Positions 13,401 through 23,634 of a stretch of 64,000 bases of DNA are shown here, piece after piece. Source of the DNA: Numida meleagris (taxonomy: Eukaryota; Chordata; Aves; Galliformes; Numididae); assembly GCF_002078875.1 (NCBI RefSeq), contig NC_034412.1, forward strand, positions 77,440,136-77,504,135, in the 5' to 3' direction. The number at the start of each line of letters is the position of its first letter. The stretch's first letter is position 1. A program made the position numbers and the translations under genes. The notes under the pieces were generated by a model. That model was given only the letters and a program-made list of their open reading frames with translations. It was not told the DNA's origin and ran no database searches.

Positions 13401-14138
13401 TTTACAGTGTTTTCTGATGGCACTATTTTTTTACTGTTAATTTCACTCATATAATTTTTTCTTCAAACAACTGAATATCCATGAACACTACTTCATAAAA
13501 TGCTAAAATTTTGAACATTTTAAACTAGATTTTATCTAAGTTAGGGAAGAGGGAGGGGTTGATTTATCTCTTAATATCTAAGAAATTTGTATCTAAAAAT
13601 GCGGACAAGAAAACAACATGACAAGCATGCATTGTCTGTACATATATGCTTAATTCTTCAGTCTTTAGATCCCAGTGGGCAAAATAGATTGTTTTTCCCT
13701 TTATGAAGGAAAATTTGATAATATGAAGACAGTAGGGACAGAGAAGGTGGTCACTGGGGAGGTGAGTACATTGTGTAGAACAAATCCTCAAGCATTAACT
13801 TGGAATGTGATGCTATTTGTTAAAAGGCTATATATCATTCTTATGGCATATCATACGTTGGGATATCATTCCAAGAAGCCTTATTTATTCTGGAGTATTG
13901 CACAGTCAGAATGCCTCAAAATTTATCACTTTTCTTTCAGGTTTTGTACTTAAAAATAGTCAAGTTTCTCATTTCAGACAAATTTAAAATTGAAATCTGT
14001 CAAATCTGAAATTTGAGAGAGAACTCTATAGAGAAGTCTTTTGACTGGATTTTATTAGATTACTAAAAATGGTGCTCAGACACCGAATCATTCAGTTTGG
14101 TTGAAACATTTTACTGCAATCAGATTGATATTGCCTGG
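7412..14138. other. Long unique AT-rich block, no gene seen
   Basis: I recognise no transposon, exon or RNA gene in about 6.7 kb. A-runs occur near 9227-9236 and 11208-11223. Slightly richer patches at about 10040-10260 and 12780-13000 have no identifiable homology. Open frames here reach at most about 96 codons and look random. Confidence 0.55.
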
Positions 14139-14161
14139 AAAAAAAAAAAAAAAAAAAAAAA
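14139..14161. repeat. Poly(A) run
   Basis: Twenty-three consecutive A bases. No retroposed sequence is recognised upstream and no target duplication is evident, so a retrocopy tail is not supported. Confidence 0.95.
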
Positions 14162-14654
14162 GTAAGATTTTCTCTTGTAAATTTAGGTTTTTAAAAATAA
14201 TCTTTAATGGCAATATAAGTAGCGAATAGAATGCCTATTGCTCTAGTGGTCAATGAATAGTTATAATAAATTATACTTTTCTGTGTATAGACATTTCTTG
14301 GCATAAAGGTAGAACTTTGCAGATCTCATCAGTTAAAGTTTGCCTGCTTTCTATAAAAGGTCTTGGTTGGCTTCTACCCTATAGAGAATTAGTCTGCTCC
14401 AAGAAAAACACTCCAAAAAAGTAGTCTATTTTTATAAACAGTATAAGTAAATAGAATAGAAGAATTGAATAGAAGAAAATATCTCCAAACAGGGCCTTAC
14501 AGCACCCTAGTTGGTTTATGTCATTTCTTATAGAAGGTCTACAAGTTGTTGAAGTGGGAGGTCCTCAAGCTGTTCATGAAGAATTTAGCAATGAAAAATC
14601 TGACTTTTTCCCCTTCTTGCTAATAGAAGTAAAAGCTAAGAAGATACCAGAGAG

Positions 14655-15397
14655 TCTCACGAGCTGGGGAGTCGAAAGGATTGAGCACAGCCCTGATGAA
14701 AAAGACCTGGGGATACTGCTGGATGGTAAGATGGACGTAAATTAGTAATGTGCCCTTGCAGTCCAGAAAGCCAACTGTATCCCGGACTGCATCAAAAAAA
14801 GCATGTCCAGTTTGGTGATTTTTTGACTGCATCAAAAAAAAGCATGGCCATGGTGGTAATTCTACCCCTCTACTCTGCTCTGGTGAGATCTCACTCAGCG
14901 TACTGCGTCCATATGGATTCCTTAGTACAGGAGAGAAATGGTCTAGTCAGAGCACGTGTGTCCAGAGGAGGACCACAAAAACAATTCAAGGGATGGAATA
15001 CCTCCCCTGTGAGGACAGTCTGAGAGATCTGGGGCTGTTCAGCCTGAAGAAGCAAAGGGTCTGGGGAGACTTAGGATAGTGACATTTCAGTATCTAAAGA
15101 GGGGCTAAAAAAATAAGGGGACAGACTCTAGCAGTGTCTGTTGTGATAAGACAAGGGGAAATGGGAGAGACTTAGATTGAATAAAAGGAAAAAAAAAATT
15201 ACAATAAGCACAGTGATGCGCTGGAACAGGATGCCCAGAGAAGTCATGGATGCCCCATCCCTGGAAATAGTCAAGACAGGATGGATCTCTGAGCAAGCCG
15301 ATCTAGCTGTAGGTGTTCCTGTTCATTGCAGGGGAGTTAGATTAGATGACTTCTAAAGGTCCCTTCCAACTCAAGCATTCTATGATTCTCTGTGATC
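14655..15397 (+). mobile_element. CR1 LINE, ~740-bp 3' end with internal duplication
   Basis: This 5'-truncated CR1 runs from the C-terminal reverse-transcriptase coding region through the 3' UTR. It shows AAAGACCTGGGGATACTGCT, TCCAGAAAGCCAACTGTATC, CCCCTCTACTCTGCTCTGGT, CTGGGGCTGTTCAGCCTGAA, TGCGCTGGAACAGGATGCCC and the tail CATTCTATGATTCTC. The frame is broken several times. A roughly 22-bp stretch beginning GACTGCATCAAAAAAA occurs at 14785 and again at 14825, a local duplication with 40-bp spacing. The 5' boundary is approximate. Sequence from about 14518 to 14655 may also be CR1 but is too diverged to call. Confidence 0.92.
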
Positions 15398-15587
15398 TTC
15401 CCCATAAGAATGCTAAAAAGTTTTTCACTTGAATTCACCAATCTGCACATTAAATCACATTCTTGCAGAAAAAAATAACAGTAATATTTAGCAAGAATAA
15501 GTAAGTTTCCTTTAACAGTATAGTTAGTCTCAAAAACACAAACATTTCATACTGCTGCTGTATGGTCAGTTTCAAAAACTCATCTTG

Positions 15588-15917
15588 ACAAAAAAAAAGA
15601 AAAGAAAAGAAAAAGAAAAAGAAAAAGAAAAAGAAAAGAAAAGAAAAGAAAAGAAAAAGAAAAGAAAAGAAAAGAAAAGAAAAGAAAAGAAAAGAAAAGA
15701 AAAGAAAAGAAAAGAAAAGAAAAGAAAAGAAAAGAAAAGAAAAGAAAAGNAAAGAAAAGAAAAGAAAAGAAAAGAAAAGAAAAGAAAAGAAAAGAAAAGA
15801 AAAGAAAAGAAAAGAAAAGAAAAGAAAAGAAAAGAAAAGAAAAGAAAGGAAAAGAAAAGAAAAGAAAAGAAAAGAAAGGAAAAGAAAAGAAAAGAAAAGA
15901 AAGAAAAGAAAAGAAAA
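15588..15917. repeat. (AAAAG)n pentanucleotide microsatellite
   Basis: About 330 bp of AAAAG/AAAGA with rare interruptions (AAAAAG units near the start, AAAGGAAAAG near the end). A single N lies at 15749. The homopurine strand gives artificial Lys/Arg/Glu and Phe/Ser/Leu frames on both strands. These are not genes. Confidence 0.98.
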
Positions 15918-17110
15918 AGAGAAGGCATTCTCTTTTTGTTTCTTTTGTTTATTCTTTTTTTTTTTTCCAGCTTACATTAATGAGAGAAAAGAATAATGGA
16001 AAAAAATGGTAACATTACAGATAACAAGAAGTCTGAAGGAAATAAATCTCATCAAAGCTTAAGTTTGGTTAGGTTCATATTGGTAAGTATAGATATACAA
16101 AAAAAAAAAAAACTTGACAGCTTCATTAAAAAGTATGCTATTTGGTATTTTTTTTCAATATGTATTAAACAGATTAATAATAAATTGAAAGACACCATTA
16201 AGATATTTAGTAATTCAGGAACAAAACGCAAGCTCTATGGATAAGAAGAGTGCTGTGGAAGTCAAAAGTCAGGAGGTAGGAATGAAATTTTAATTTTTCA
16301 GTATTTTGAAAGGCAGAAAAAATAAATACCCACCAAAAGTGATTCACCAGATGTAAAATTGTAAGAAATTTAAAAAACTGAAAAAGATTAAAATGTTTAA
16401 CTTATCAGAAGTGTGAAAAGTATTAATACAGAAAAGGAAACACATTGGATATGATAGTAAAGAAAAAATAATCAAGCTTATCTGTTGTATACAGAAAGAG
16501 CACAAACACATTTTGTTATGAAATATGGCACACATTTCAAGAATCTAAGAATGAACATATACCAAAATAAAGTATTCAAAGTGTAACATTATTGTTGCAT
16601 ATACTTAAGGAAAAAGTGAGCATTCTTCAATAATGGCTTGGATTTAGAAAAGCACAGAATAAAACAACAACAACAACAACAAACAAAAACAAAATAAGTG
16701 AAATAATCAGCCTTCAGAGAAAGATGGAAGTATATCTTGAACATTAAGAAGAGTTTGGCAGGCATGATACAGTTGCACAATAGCACTATTCAGTTGCACA
16801 TTTTGTTGACTGTTATATGCTAAGACTTCTCCAAGGAAGGTAAAAAAATAAATTAATATATTTTACTCTGAGTCAAAGAATGGATATGATTATTTCCATA
16901 CGTAAAATAAATAATGAAATACAAAAAAAATCTTCAAAGTAAAATTGTAAAATCCTTAAATTTTCAAGAATGGAAACAAAATTATTGGCTTGATCAACAC
17001 ATGACCTTTAAAACTTGGTCACATACAAATGATCAAATTAGGCAAAAAGTTTGTTACATAGAAATATCCATTTCTAAAACTTAAATAATCCTATGCAAAA
17101 TTAATATAGT
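15918..17110. other. Unique AT-rich DNA, no gene seen
   Basis: An AT-rich stretch with a CAA repeat at about 16664-16681 and several A-runs. No exon or transposon is identified. Confidence 0.6.
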
Positions 17111-17637
17111 TTACTCTGAAAGTAATGCTGCCTCGGAAACTAATACGCCTGATAATGGAAACTGCAACAGATACAAGGAGCATAACAGCACTATTTCGTA
17201 GAGCAAATTCTTAGCTAGAAAACACTATTTTTCAATATAGTCACCACCGTTAACCAATTTGAATGGATGAGCTGATTGAGACACTCTTCATTTCATGGTA
17301 TGAGAGCTCTGCATCACTGTCTGGAACATGGCTTGTCTTTCGTGTCACTGTCGCCACTGCTGAAATGCACCACACAGAGCCTCACTGTGCTGACATCCAC
17401 TTTTTAGTCTCCGTAAACATTCAGCAAGCATCAGTGAATGTCAATAGGTGCCATTTTTCCACACAGAGTCAGATGCCATTTTGTCAAAGTGCCCCTCTGC
17501 TGACATCTGTCACATGGCAACAAAATGTAACAGAATACTGGTGAGAATGTTCAACCTCTACTACCATACCACCAACATCCACCTCTGAAGTTGTGGGGCA
17601 ATGTGATAAAACAGGAGGCATTGCTCTCAGTCAGCCC
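17111..17637 (-). mobile_element. Internally deleted mariner (Galluhop-like)
   Basis: The two ends are inverted. The left end CTCTGAAAGTAATGCTGCCT is complementary, with mismatches, to the right end AGGAGGCATTGCTCTCAG. Between them are pieces that I recognise from the avian mariner, such as AACACTATTTTTCAATATAG, TCACTGTCGCCACTGCTGAA, CCATACCACCAACATCCACC and TCTGTCACATGGCAACAAAA. The transposase reads on the minus strand. At about 527 bp it is less than half the length of a full mariner (about 1.3 kb). Much of the catalytic DDD/D region is missing and the frame is broken, so the copy is non-autonomous. A TA target duplication is not certain. Confidence 0.85.
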
Positions 17638-17929
17638 ATGTATCAATGTACTAATAAAGAATTCATGTTGCTAACAAATTCTGCACTGTAAGCTCTGTTA
17701 TAGATACATTTGTATCTTTATTTGGAAACATTCAGTCTTTCGTAGCTTTTTCAGCAAGTTTTTTTTTTATCAGCATGACTATTAAAATGAAGCCATATTT
17801 TGGGCCATATGCGCTACAACCCTATTTGCAGTACCCTGAAGGTTATTTTCAAGTTAGATGCTGTTGACTGAAATTTAGATTTGATTATGTAACTCCAGCC
17901 ATGCATTCATGAAATCCGCTTCAGAAAGT

Positions 17930-17960
<31 letters not shown>

Positions 17961-19619
17961 GTTTTTCCATAAAAGCCTAAAGATGGGTGCCTTTGTCAGT
18001 GTGACTGAAAACTAAAGGAATTCACTAATAACATTTGATCTTTCTGGACATTACTGAACACAAACATCTTAAATATACAATATACATATTTTTTTTCTCT
18101 GTCAATGAAGTGTTACTCATTAAGAACAGGTTTCCCTTCTATTTTTGATACTCTCCCCAAAGTATTTACAACTAAGTACTAAGAACACCACAGAGGCCTT
18201 AGATTGGTTTCAGCAGGGGGCCTACATTATCAGGTCAATGCCTGTCACTTAGGCATTAATTTGTTTTCACTTTCCATTTCCCCTTTTCCCAACTTCCCTT
18301 TGCTTTTTTTCTCTACTTTTTTCCTCAGACAACATTCTGTTGCTGATATAGCAAAGCTATGCAAGCAGGGACCAAAAAAATGAAATCAGTTTTTAAATAA
18401 AGGAATCCCTCGTGTTATCCATTAAGTTAAGGAGAAAAACAGTATAGAACACAAACTCTTGAACTGAATATGCTTATGTTAGAAAGCAAAAATTCAGTCA
18501 TCCTTCAGCAAAATGCAGGAAATAGTAGTTGGAGTAATTGGACTAAATCTTCCCTGTCATATTTCAGAGATAAGCTTGCAATAGGGACTTGTTATAAGAC
18601 TACTTACTATTTGTAAAATTAAACAAACAACTACAAAAAGACAGTAAGCAAAATATCACACAAAAACATTCTGAAATATTTAACCCCATTTGTGAATATT
18701 TTCTCCATAAAAGCAGTTGCAATCTGTATTATATATAAGACAGACATATCATTCTGACAAACATTTGCCAGATTTACAGATATATTTCAACCCAAAAACA
18801 TACTAGAAAATCAGAAAATTTAGAAAATACTAAAGGTATTTTTGGAAAGTTCATTCTCTGTCCCTTGTTTACACTTTGCAGATTGAGCAAATTCATTCTA
18901 CCATAAATGGTCATAGCTAAATGTGATAATTAGCATTGTAATAAGCTTCCAAATAGCTTATAAATTATCTTTTCCTTGTTTTCTTTTCTAAATTGTACTG
19001 ATAATTCCTTACTGTGAACATTCATTCATGCTATAATTTTAAATATTTTGAAAAACTTACGTAACAAAAACTTACTTAACAGCAAAAAGAAATACATTTT
19101 CTTGGAGTCCTTACCACAAATCTTGAAAAGCTGTTTGAACTTTAGTCTTCTGGATTGTCTATTAAGGATAAAGATTACTGCTTCATATGATAGCTCAAAA
19201 CTTCAAAGCGCTACTATGGACAATTTTGTCAGTGATTCACAAATTAGGGACTCCCTAGATAATCTTTGACATTTTATACTATTACAAGTACAATAGAGAT
19301 ACTATGTGCAATCATGTCAGCTGACAAATCTTCTCCACTTAGATTCAACTGGAAAAAAAAAAAAGACCCAACAAAACAGGAGTCAATCAAATGAAATAGT
19401 ATATCTGATTAAAATAAAATAGCTGAAATTAATTTCTAGTTTTTTTTCCTGATATCTTTCTATAACTGCAGAAAATGTGTGAATTTTTATTACATAACTT
19501 TGTAATTTCTATTAGATATGTGGAGAGATTTTGTGACTGACTATCTAAAGATCTCCTTGAGAAAAGCAACTGCAGAGAGTAATGAAATTCTATATTTCTG
19601 AACCAGAAGTTTTGCACTT
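17638..19619. other. Unique AT-rich DNA, no gene seen
   Basis: It contains a TTTTG run at about 17932-17966. No other recognisable element or exon. Confidence 0.6.
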
Positions 19620-20179
19620 TGTCATGGTTTTATGATTTTTGGTTATTGGTATTCCACATCATAACATCACGCAGTGTACTGGGAGTTAAAGAGTTAATAC
19701 TCCAGTTCCATGGATCATGGATAGTTCTGGGTACCTGGTTCTCAGAAGAGAAGAACTACATTTCCCAGAGGACTTTGCTGTTCTGTTTCCATTTTCCGAT
19801 CAGAGGGAAAGATAAAAACTGTTCGCATATCATGAGATGTTCCCTCTTCTCTTCTCGTCTTCTTGTCCCCACAGCATCTTGCTCCCTAGCTGTCTCACTG
19901 TCGGCGTTAGAGTAAGGCCTCTTAATTTTTGGACACTCTCTCATTTTATTGGATTTATTAGCTTAAATTGTATTGTACTGTATTATATTGTGTTATTTTG
20001 CATTCTGATATCATATTTGGTAAATTAGTTTGTTTCTCCTCAGATTGTTGCCACTGTTTTGTTTTTAGGCCCATCTCCCTACCCTTTTTCCCTTTTTCCC
20101 TTTCCCAGGGTGTGGGTCTGTGGGTACCCTGCCCCGTTAGTCACAGAACCGGGCCGAATCTGCCCGTAAACTGTTGACA
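19620..20179 (+). mobile_element. Solo LTR, family A, copy 1
   Basis: A 560-bp LTR starting TGTCATGGTTTTATGATTTT and ending in GTAAACTGTTGACA. It is flanked by a perfect 5-bp target duplication CACTT (19615-19619 and 20180-20184). No internal retroviral sequence lies on either side, so it is a solo LTR left by LTR-LTR recombination. It is clearly homologous to 45373-45901. Compared with that copy it has about 51 extra bp near 19676-19730, and it lacks a short stretch that includes the GTATAAAAAC TATA box. A 5-bp duplication is usual for ERVL-type elements, but the family name was not verified. Confidence 0.92.
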
Positions 20180-22524
20180 CACTTCATTTATATGTTTTAA
20201 CAGATAACTAGTTCATTCTAAGTGGGACACTTTCCCAGGTATAGAAAAGGCCATATAGAAAAAAAGGACACAGTTCTTACACACAAGAATGAGCAGCTTT
20301 CATAGAAGGATGTGTCTTGGCTCCTTAGGAGGACTTAGACAACAGACCTCTAGAATCTAGCTTAGGAAATTCAAGTGAATATGGCTGAAGGATCATAGAA
20401 GGATATAAGTAGCATCTTCTTGCTGTTGTCATCTACCACTCAATAATCATTACATTTTAAAAAACTGGGCATTTGCAGCCTAGCAAGTAAATATTTGACC
20501 TAAGACTCAGTACCTTACAGGATTCTTATTTACCATGCACTCACAAACATCTCCTTCCGTGTACGCATATGGAGTTCTGTACTTATGTACATGTGTACAA
20601 ACAACACAACATACATTACAATTCTTATCTCAGATATTTCGGACTTCTGACAGCATTATTTTTCTTAATTATATGGCAAGGGGAGGTAAAAAAATTGAGG
20701 AGAAAGGTGTAATAGGTATTGGAATAAACAGTCGGTCTCATTAAGCAGCTGACTTTAAAAAGTCCCCAAACAAGCCAGTATTTCTAGTAATTAAAAAAAA
20801 AAACAAAAACAAACGAAAAAAGAGGTTAGGTTAGGGAATTGAATGTAAACATCTGGTGACCTCTGTCACTCACAGAATAATCTGTAGTCTCATGGGACCT
20901 CATGGGACCTAATGTAGGTTTATAGCATTTTACAGTTGACACAATCCTCCTCACCAATAGTCTTCATCCACTTCTCACTGCTGGTTATTTTTTTTCTTTT
21001 TTTGGTAGTTTAAATGTTACATAAACTAAAAAGATCATGTGAACTATCTTGTTTTCTACTTCCTCAACTAAAACAACAATTCCTAACATTTTAGAATAAG
21101 CTATGAAATTGAAATCAGTGTACATTGTATAATTGCTAGTTACTCAACAATTGCTTGAAGTTGTAAATATTGTTTATGTAAATGGATTAAGTACTATTTT
21201 ATCACAGCTAAAAGAATTCTGAGTTCTTTTAAGTCTATGAGATGACACTCTGTTAGGTGTCATTGTTACCTCCCCTCTCTAGTCTTTTGGAAAATAATTT
21301 TATTAAAGTACATATAGACTAAAAATTAAATCTGTTCAATATTTTACTTATGTCCCTGGCTAGATTCAATTCTGTCTGATTTTGAGATTTCCAAACCTGA
21401 CAACTGGCTTCTCAGGCAACATATCTGTAGTCCTCCCAGGTAACACATTCCTGTTTCCACATCCATTTCACATGAATGAATATAAATTGACATCCTGTGT
21501 TTTATGATTCCAGTGTAGAATATAGTGAATGCCAAATGTAAAGTGAATATGTGTATATTTGCACAAATTTCTATGGGATATATTTACCTGTTTTAAAAAT
21601 CTTTACTGTACCTTTCTACAACTCTAAAGTACTCAAGAAATAGCTGAAGTGGCATCTGAAACAAATGATGTTTCAGTTCAGAGCCTATATCTATTGTTTT
21701 ATATACTCAAGCATTCTAAGAAGCAAAGCAATTATGTATTTCTCAGCATTCAAAAGTGATGGTAAGGAGTCCTGCTTTATTCAATTTTTTTTGTTTAACA
21801 CGCACACTAACATCATAAAGTAAGAAGGTTCTTTGGAATTAAATCTTTCGATTAATATACCCAGATGTTCAAATTGCCTCCTAAAATAACATCAGGTTGC
21901 ATATGCCACCAAACACTAATTACAACCCATAGGAATAATTTTTAAAAAATTGACCTCATAAATTCTGCTCAAGGGTTCAAAACTAACAATCCTTTGTAGT
22001 TTATGATTAATTGTATGCATAAATGAATAATAATAAAATGGTTACATATTTTCTGAGGCCTTCTAACATTGCTGTACGTGAAGAATAATGCATTATTCAT
22101 CCTGTTTTTTTTTTTTTCTGCTAACATAGAATACGTCTGAATACAATGTTCTAGTGCAGTACCTACATTTTCAGGAATGTCATATACTGTTTAGAATTTA
22201 ATATTTCTATAATAAATACCTACAAACATTTTTTTAATGTTTATTACTTTTTTTGCATAAAGATATCCAAGGATAACAAAAAAAAGATCATTATGTGATT
22301 TTATTACAGCTAAACTTTAAATATTATCCTGCTATAGATTCCTACTTTTTAATGTGGGTACATAGTAATAATCTGTTAAAGTAGCTCTCTGTTCAAAAAT
22401 AAGCATGAAGCAAAGATATTTCTATACTCAACCCTTTCTGAAACTACAATAAATCATTTTTTTGGGAGTAAAGACCAAGCTCTATTAAGAAAATCTTACA
22501 GTTTCTTTGAAGCTTACAAGAAGC
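20180..22524. other. Unique AT-rich DNA, no gene seen
   Basis: No transposon is recognised. A 10-bp tandem duplication (CATGGGACCT twice) occurs near 20893-20912. Open frames do not exceed about 70 codons. Confidence 0.6.
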
Positions 22525-22745
22525 TGCAAAGGTCAACACCAGGTCTTTTTTAACATCTTTGTTAACAATCTGGATGATGGGGTAGAGTGCATGCTCAGAA
22601 AATTTGTCTGACACAAAACCTGGAGGACTGGCTGACCGAGTGTTCTCATGGCTACATTAGGCAAATTATCACCAACAGCTCAAGAGAGGTGATCCCTCCT
22701 CTCTACTCAGCATTGCTGAGGTCACACCTAGAGCACCATGTCATC
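22525..22745 (+). pseudogene. CR1 reverse-transcriptase fragment with deletions
   Basis: Reads as a CR1 ORF2 remnant. The segment TTTAACATCTTTGTTAACAA with GGATGATGGGGTAGAGTGCA encodes FNIF-NNLDDGVEC followed by a LRKF-like end, the motif just before the catalytic Asp-Asp of CR1. It then skips to CTGGAGGACTGGCTGACC and to CCTCTCTACTCAGCATTGCT and GAGGTCACACCTAGAGCACC from a more C-terminal part. The Asp-Asp box itself is lost. It stops abruptly where hAT sequence begins. Confidence 0.75.
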
Positions 22746-23080
22746 TCTTTTTGGCAGTAGGTACATTTGTGAACAACTATTTTCAAGGATGAAGTACAGG
22801 AAGAATAAAATTTCATCAAAAATTTCTGATGAACACGTTGAGAAATCACTAAGAATTGAAGCCACTTCCATCGAACCTTACTGATACATTAATTTCACAA
22901 AAATAAGGTCAAATATCCCACCAGTTCTGTGTTGTTACTGCTCCTTTTTTTTTTTTACTTTTTAATAAAAAATATAAAGAAGTTTTGCCACTTATATTCA
23001 TTAACTATATTCTATATTGTATATGCTCAAGACAATTCCTCTTTACTCAATGTACCCCAGGCAAGCCAAAAGGTTGAACA
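22746..23080 (+). mobile_element. hAT (Charlie-like) DNA transposon 3' fragment, copy 1
   Basis: The C-terminal end of a hAT transposase is followed by its non-coding 3' end. The non-coding part (about 22885-23080) aligns with the reverse complement of 46536-46722. Shared blocks are TTTTTAATAAAAA, AAGAAGTTTT, CAAGACAATTC and a GCAAGCCAAAAGGTTG / GCAAGCTGAAAGGTTT end. An AAAGGTTG-like end is typical of Charlie-family hAT elements. The 5' part of the element is absent and replaced by CR1. Confidence 0.8.
22750..22884 (+). pseudogene. hAT transposase C-terminal dimerisation domain remnant
   Basis: An uninterrupted 44-codon frame ends in TGA and carries the hallmark ICEQLFSRMKYRKNK followed by ISDEHVEKSLRI. 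In hAT transposases and their domesticated relatives (ZBED and GTF2IRD2-type proteins) this is the C-terminal dimerisation segment. The catalytic core and zinc finger upstream are missing. The frame is too short for a 62-codon-minimum type scan, and there is no start codon in context, so this is a relic and not a gene. Confidence 0.85.
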
Positions 23081-23389
23081 TTGATGCTTTAAAACATGAA
23101 AATAATTTTATATTTTTTTCTAGAATATAATTTTGTAAACATGAACATCCAAACATAACTGATTAGTTGGATTTTATATGCTTTATAAGAATAAGCAAAA
23201 ATTCCCGAGTATGTAAGCAGTTGTGAAAATAGAACCAGATAATCAGATAGAGCGTTCTATTTTGCCCCCCTGCCCCTCTTCCCAATGTATGTCATTGTAT
23301 GCTTATTTGTTCTCTTTTGTGAAGTAGTGAAGAATAGTTCTGGCTAAATAGGTGAACAGAATTATATTTTGAGAGATCTGCTGTATCAT
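23081..23389. other. Unique AT-rich DNA
   Basis: Separates the hAT fragment from the next CR1. Nothing is recognised. Confidence 0.6.
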
Positions 23390-23634
23390 GATTAGACTAG
23401 ATATCAGGAAGAAATTCTTCACTGTGAAGGTAGTGAGGCACTGGAACAGGTTGCCCAGTGAGGCTGTGAATGCCCCCTCTCTGGAAGCATTCAAGGCCAG
23501 GATGGATGGGACTTTGATCAACCTGGTCTAATGGGAGGTTTCCCTGCCTATAGCAGGAGGGGTGGAACTACGTGATCTTAAAGGTCCCTTCCAACCCAAA
23601 CCATTCTATGATTCATCCTATGATTCTGTGAATT
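23390..23634 (+). mobile_element. CR1 LINE 3' tail
   Basis: A well-preserved 3' end with GACTAGATATCAGGAAGAAA, CACTGGAACAGGTTGCCCAG, CAAGGCCAGGATGGATGGGA, CCTGCCTATAGCAGGAGG, AAAGGTCCCTTCCAACCC and a tail CTATGATTCATCCTATGATT. It is very close to the copy at 776-991 but keeps the part deleted there. Confidence 0.96.

Noticed and set aside
14139..14161. Poly(A) run as the tail of a processed pseudogene
   Set aside because: No gene-like sequence upstream and no flanking duplication.
15572..15980. Frames of 118 and 131 codons, Lys/Arg/Glu-rich on one strand and Phe/Ser/Leu-rich on the other
   Set aside because: Both are direct translations of the AAAAG microsatellite.
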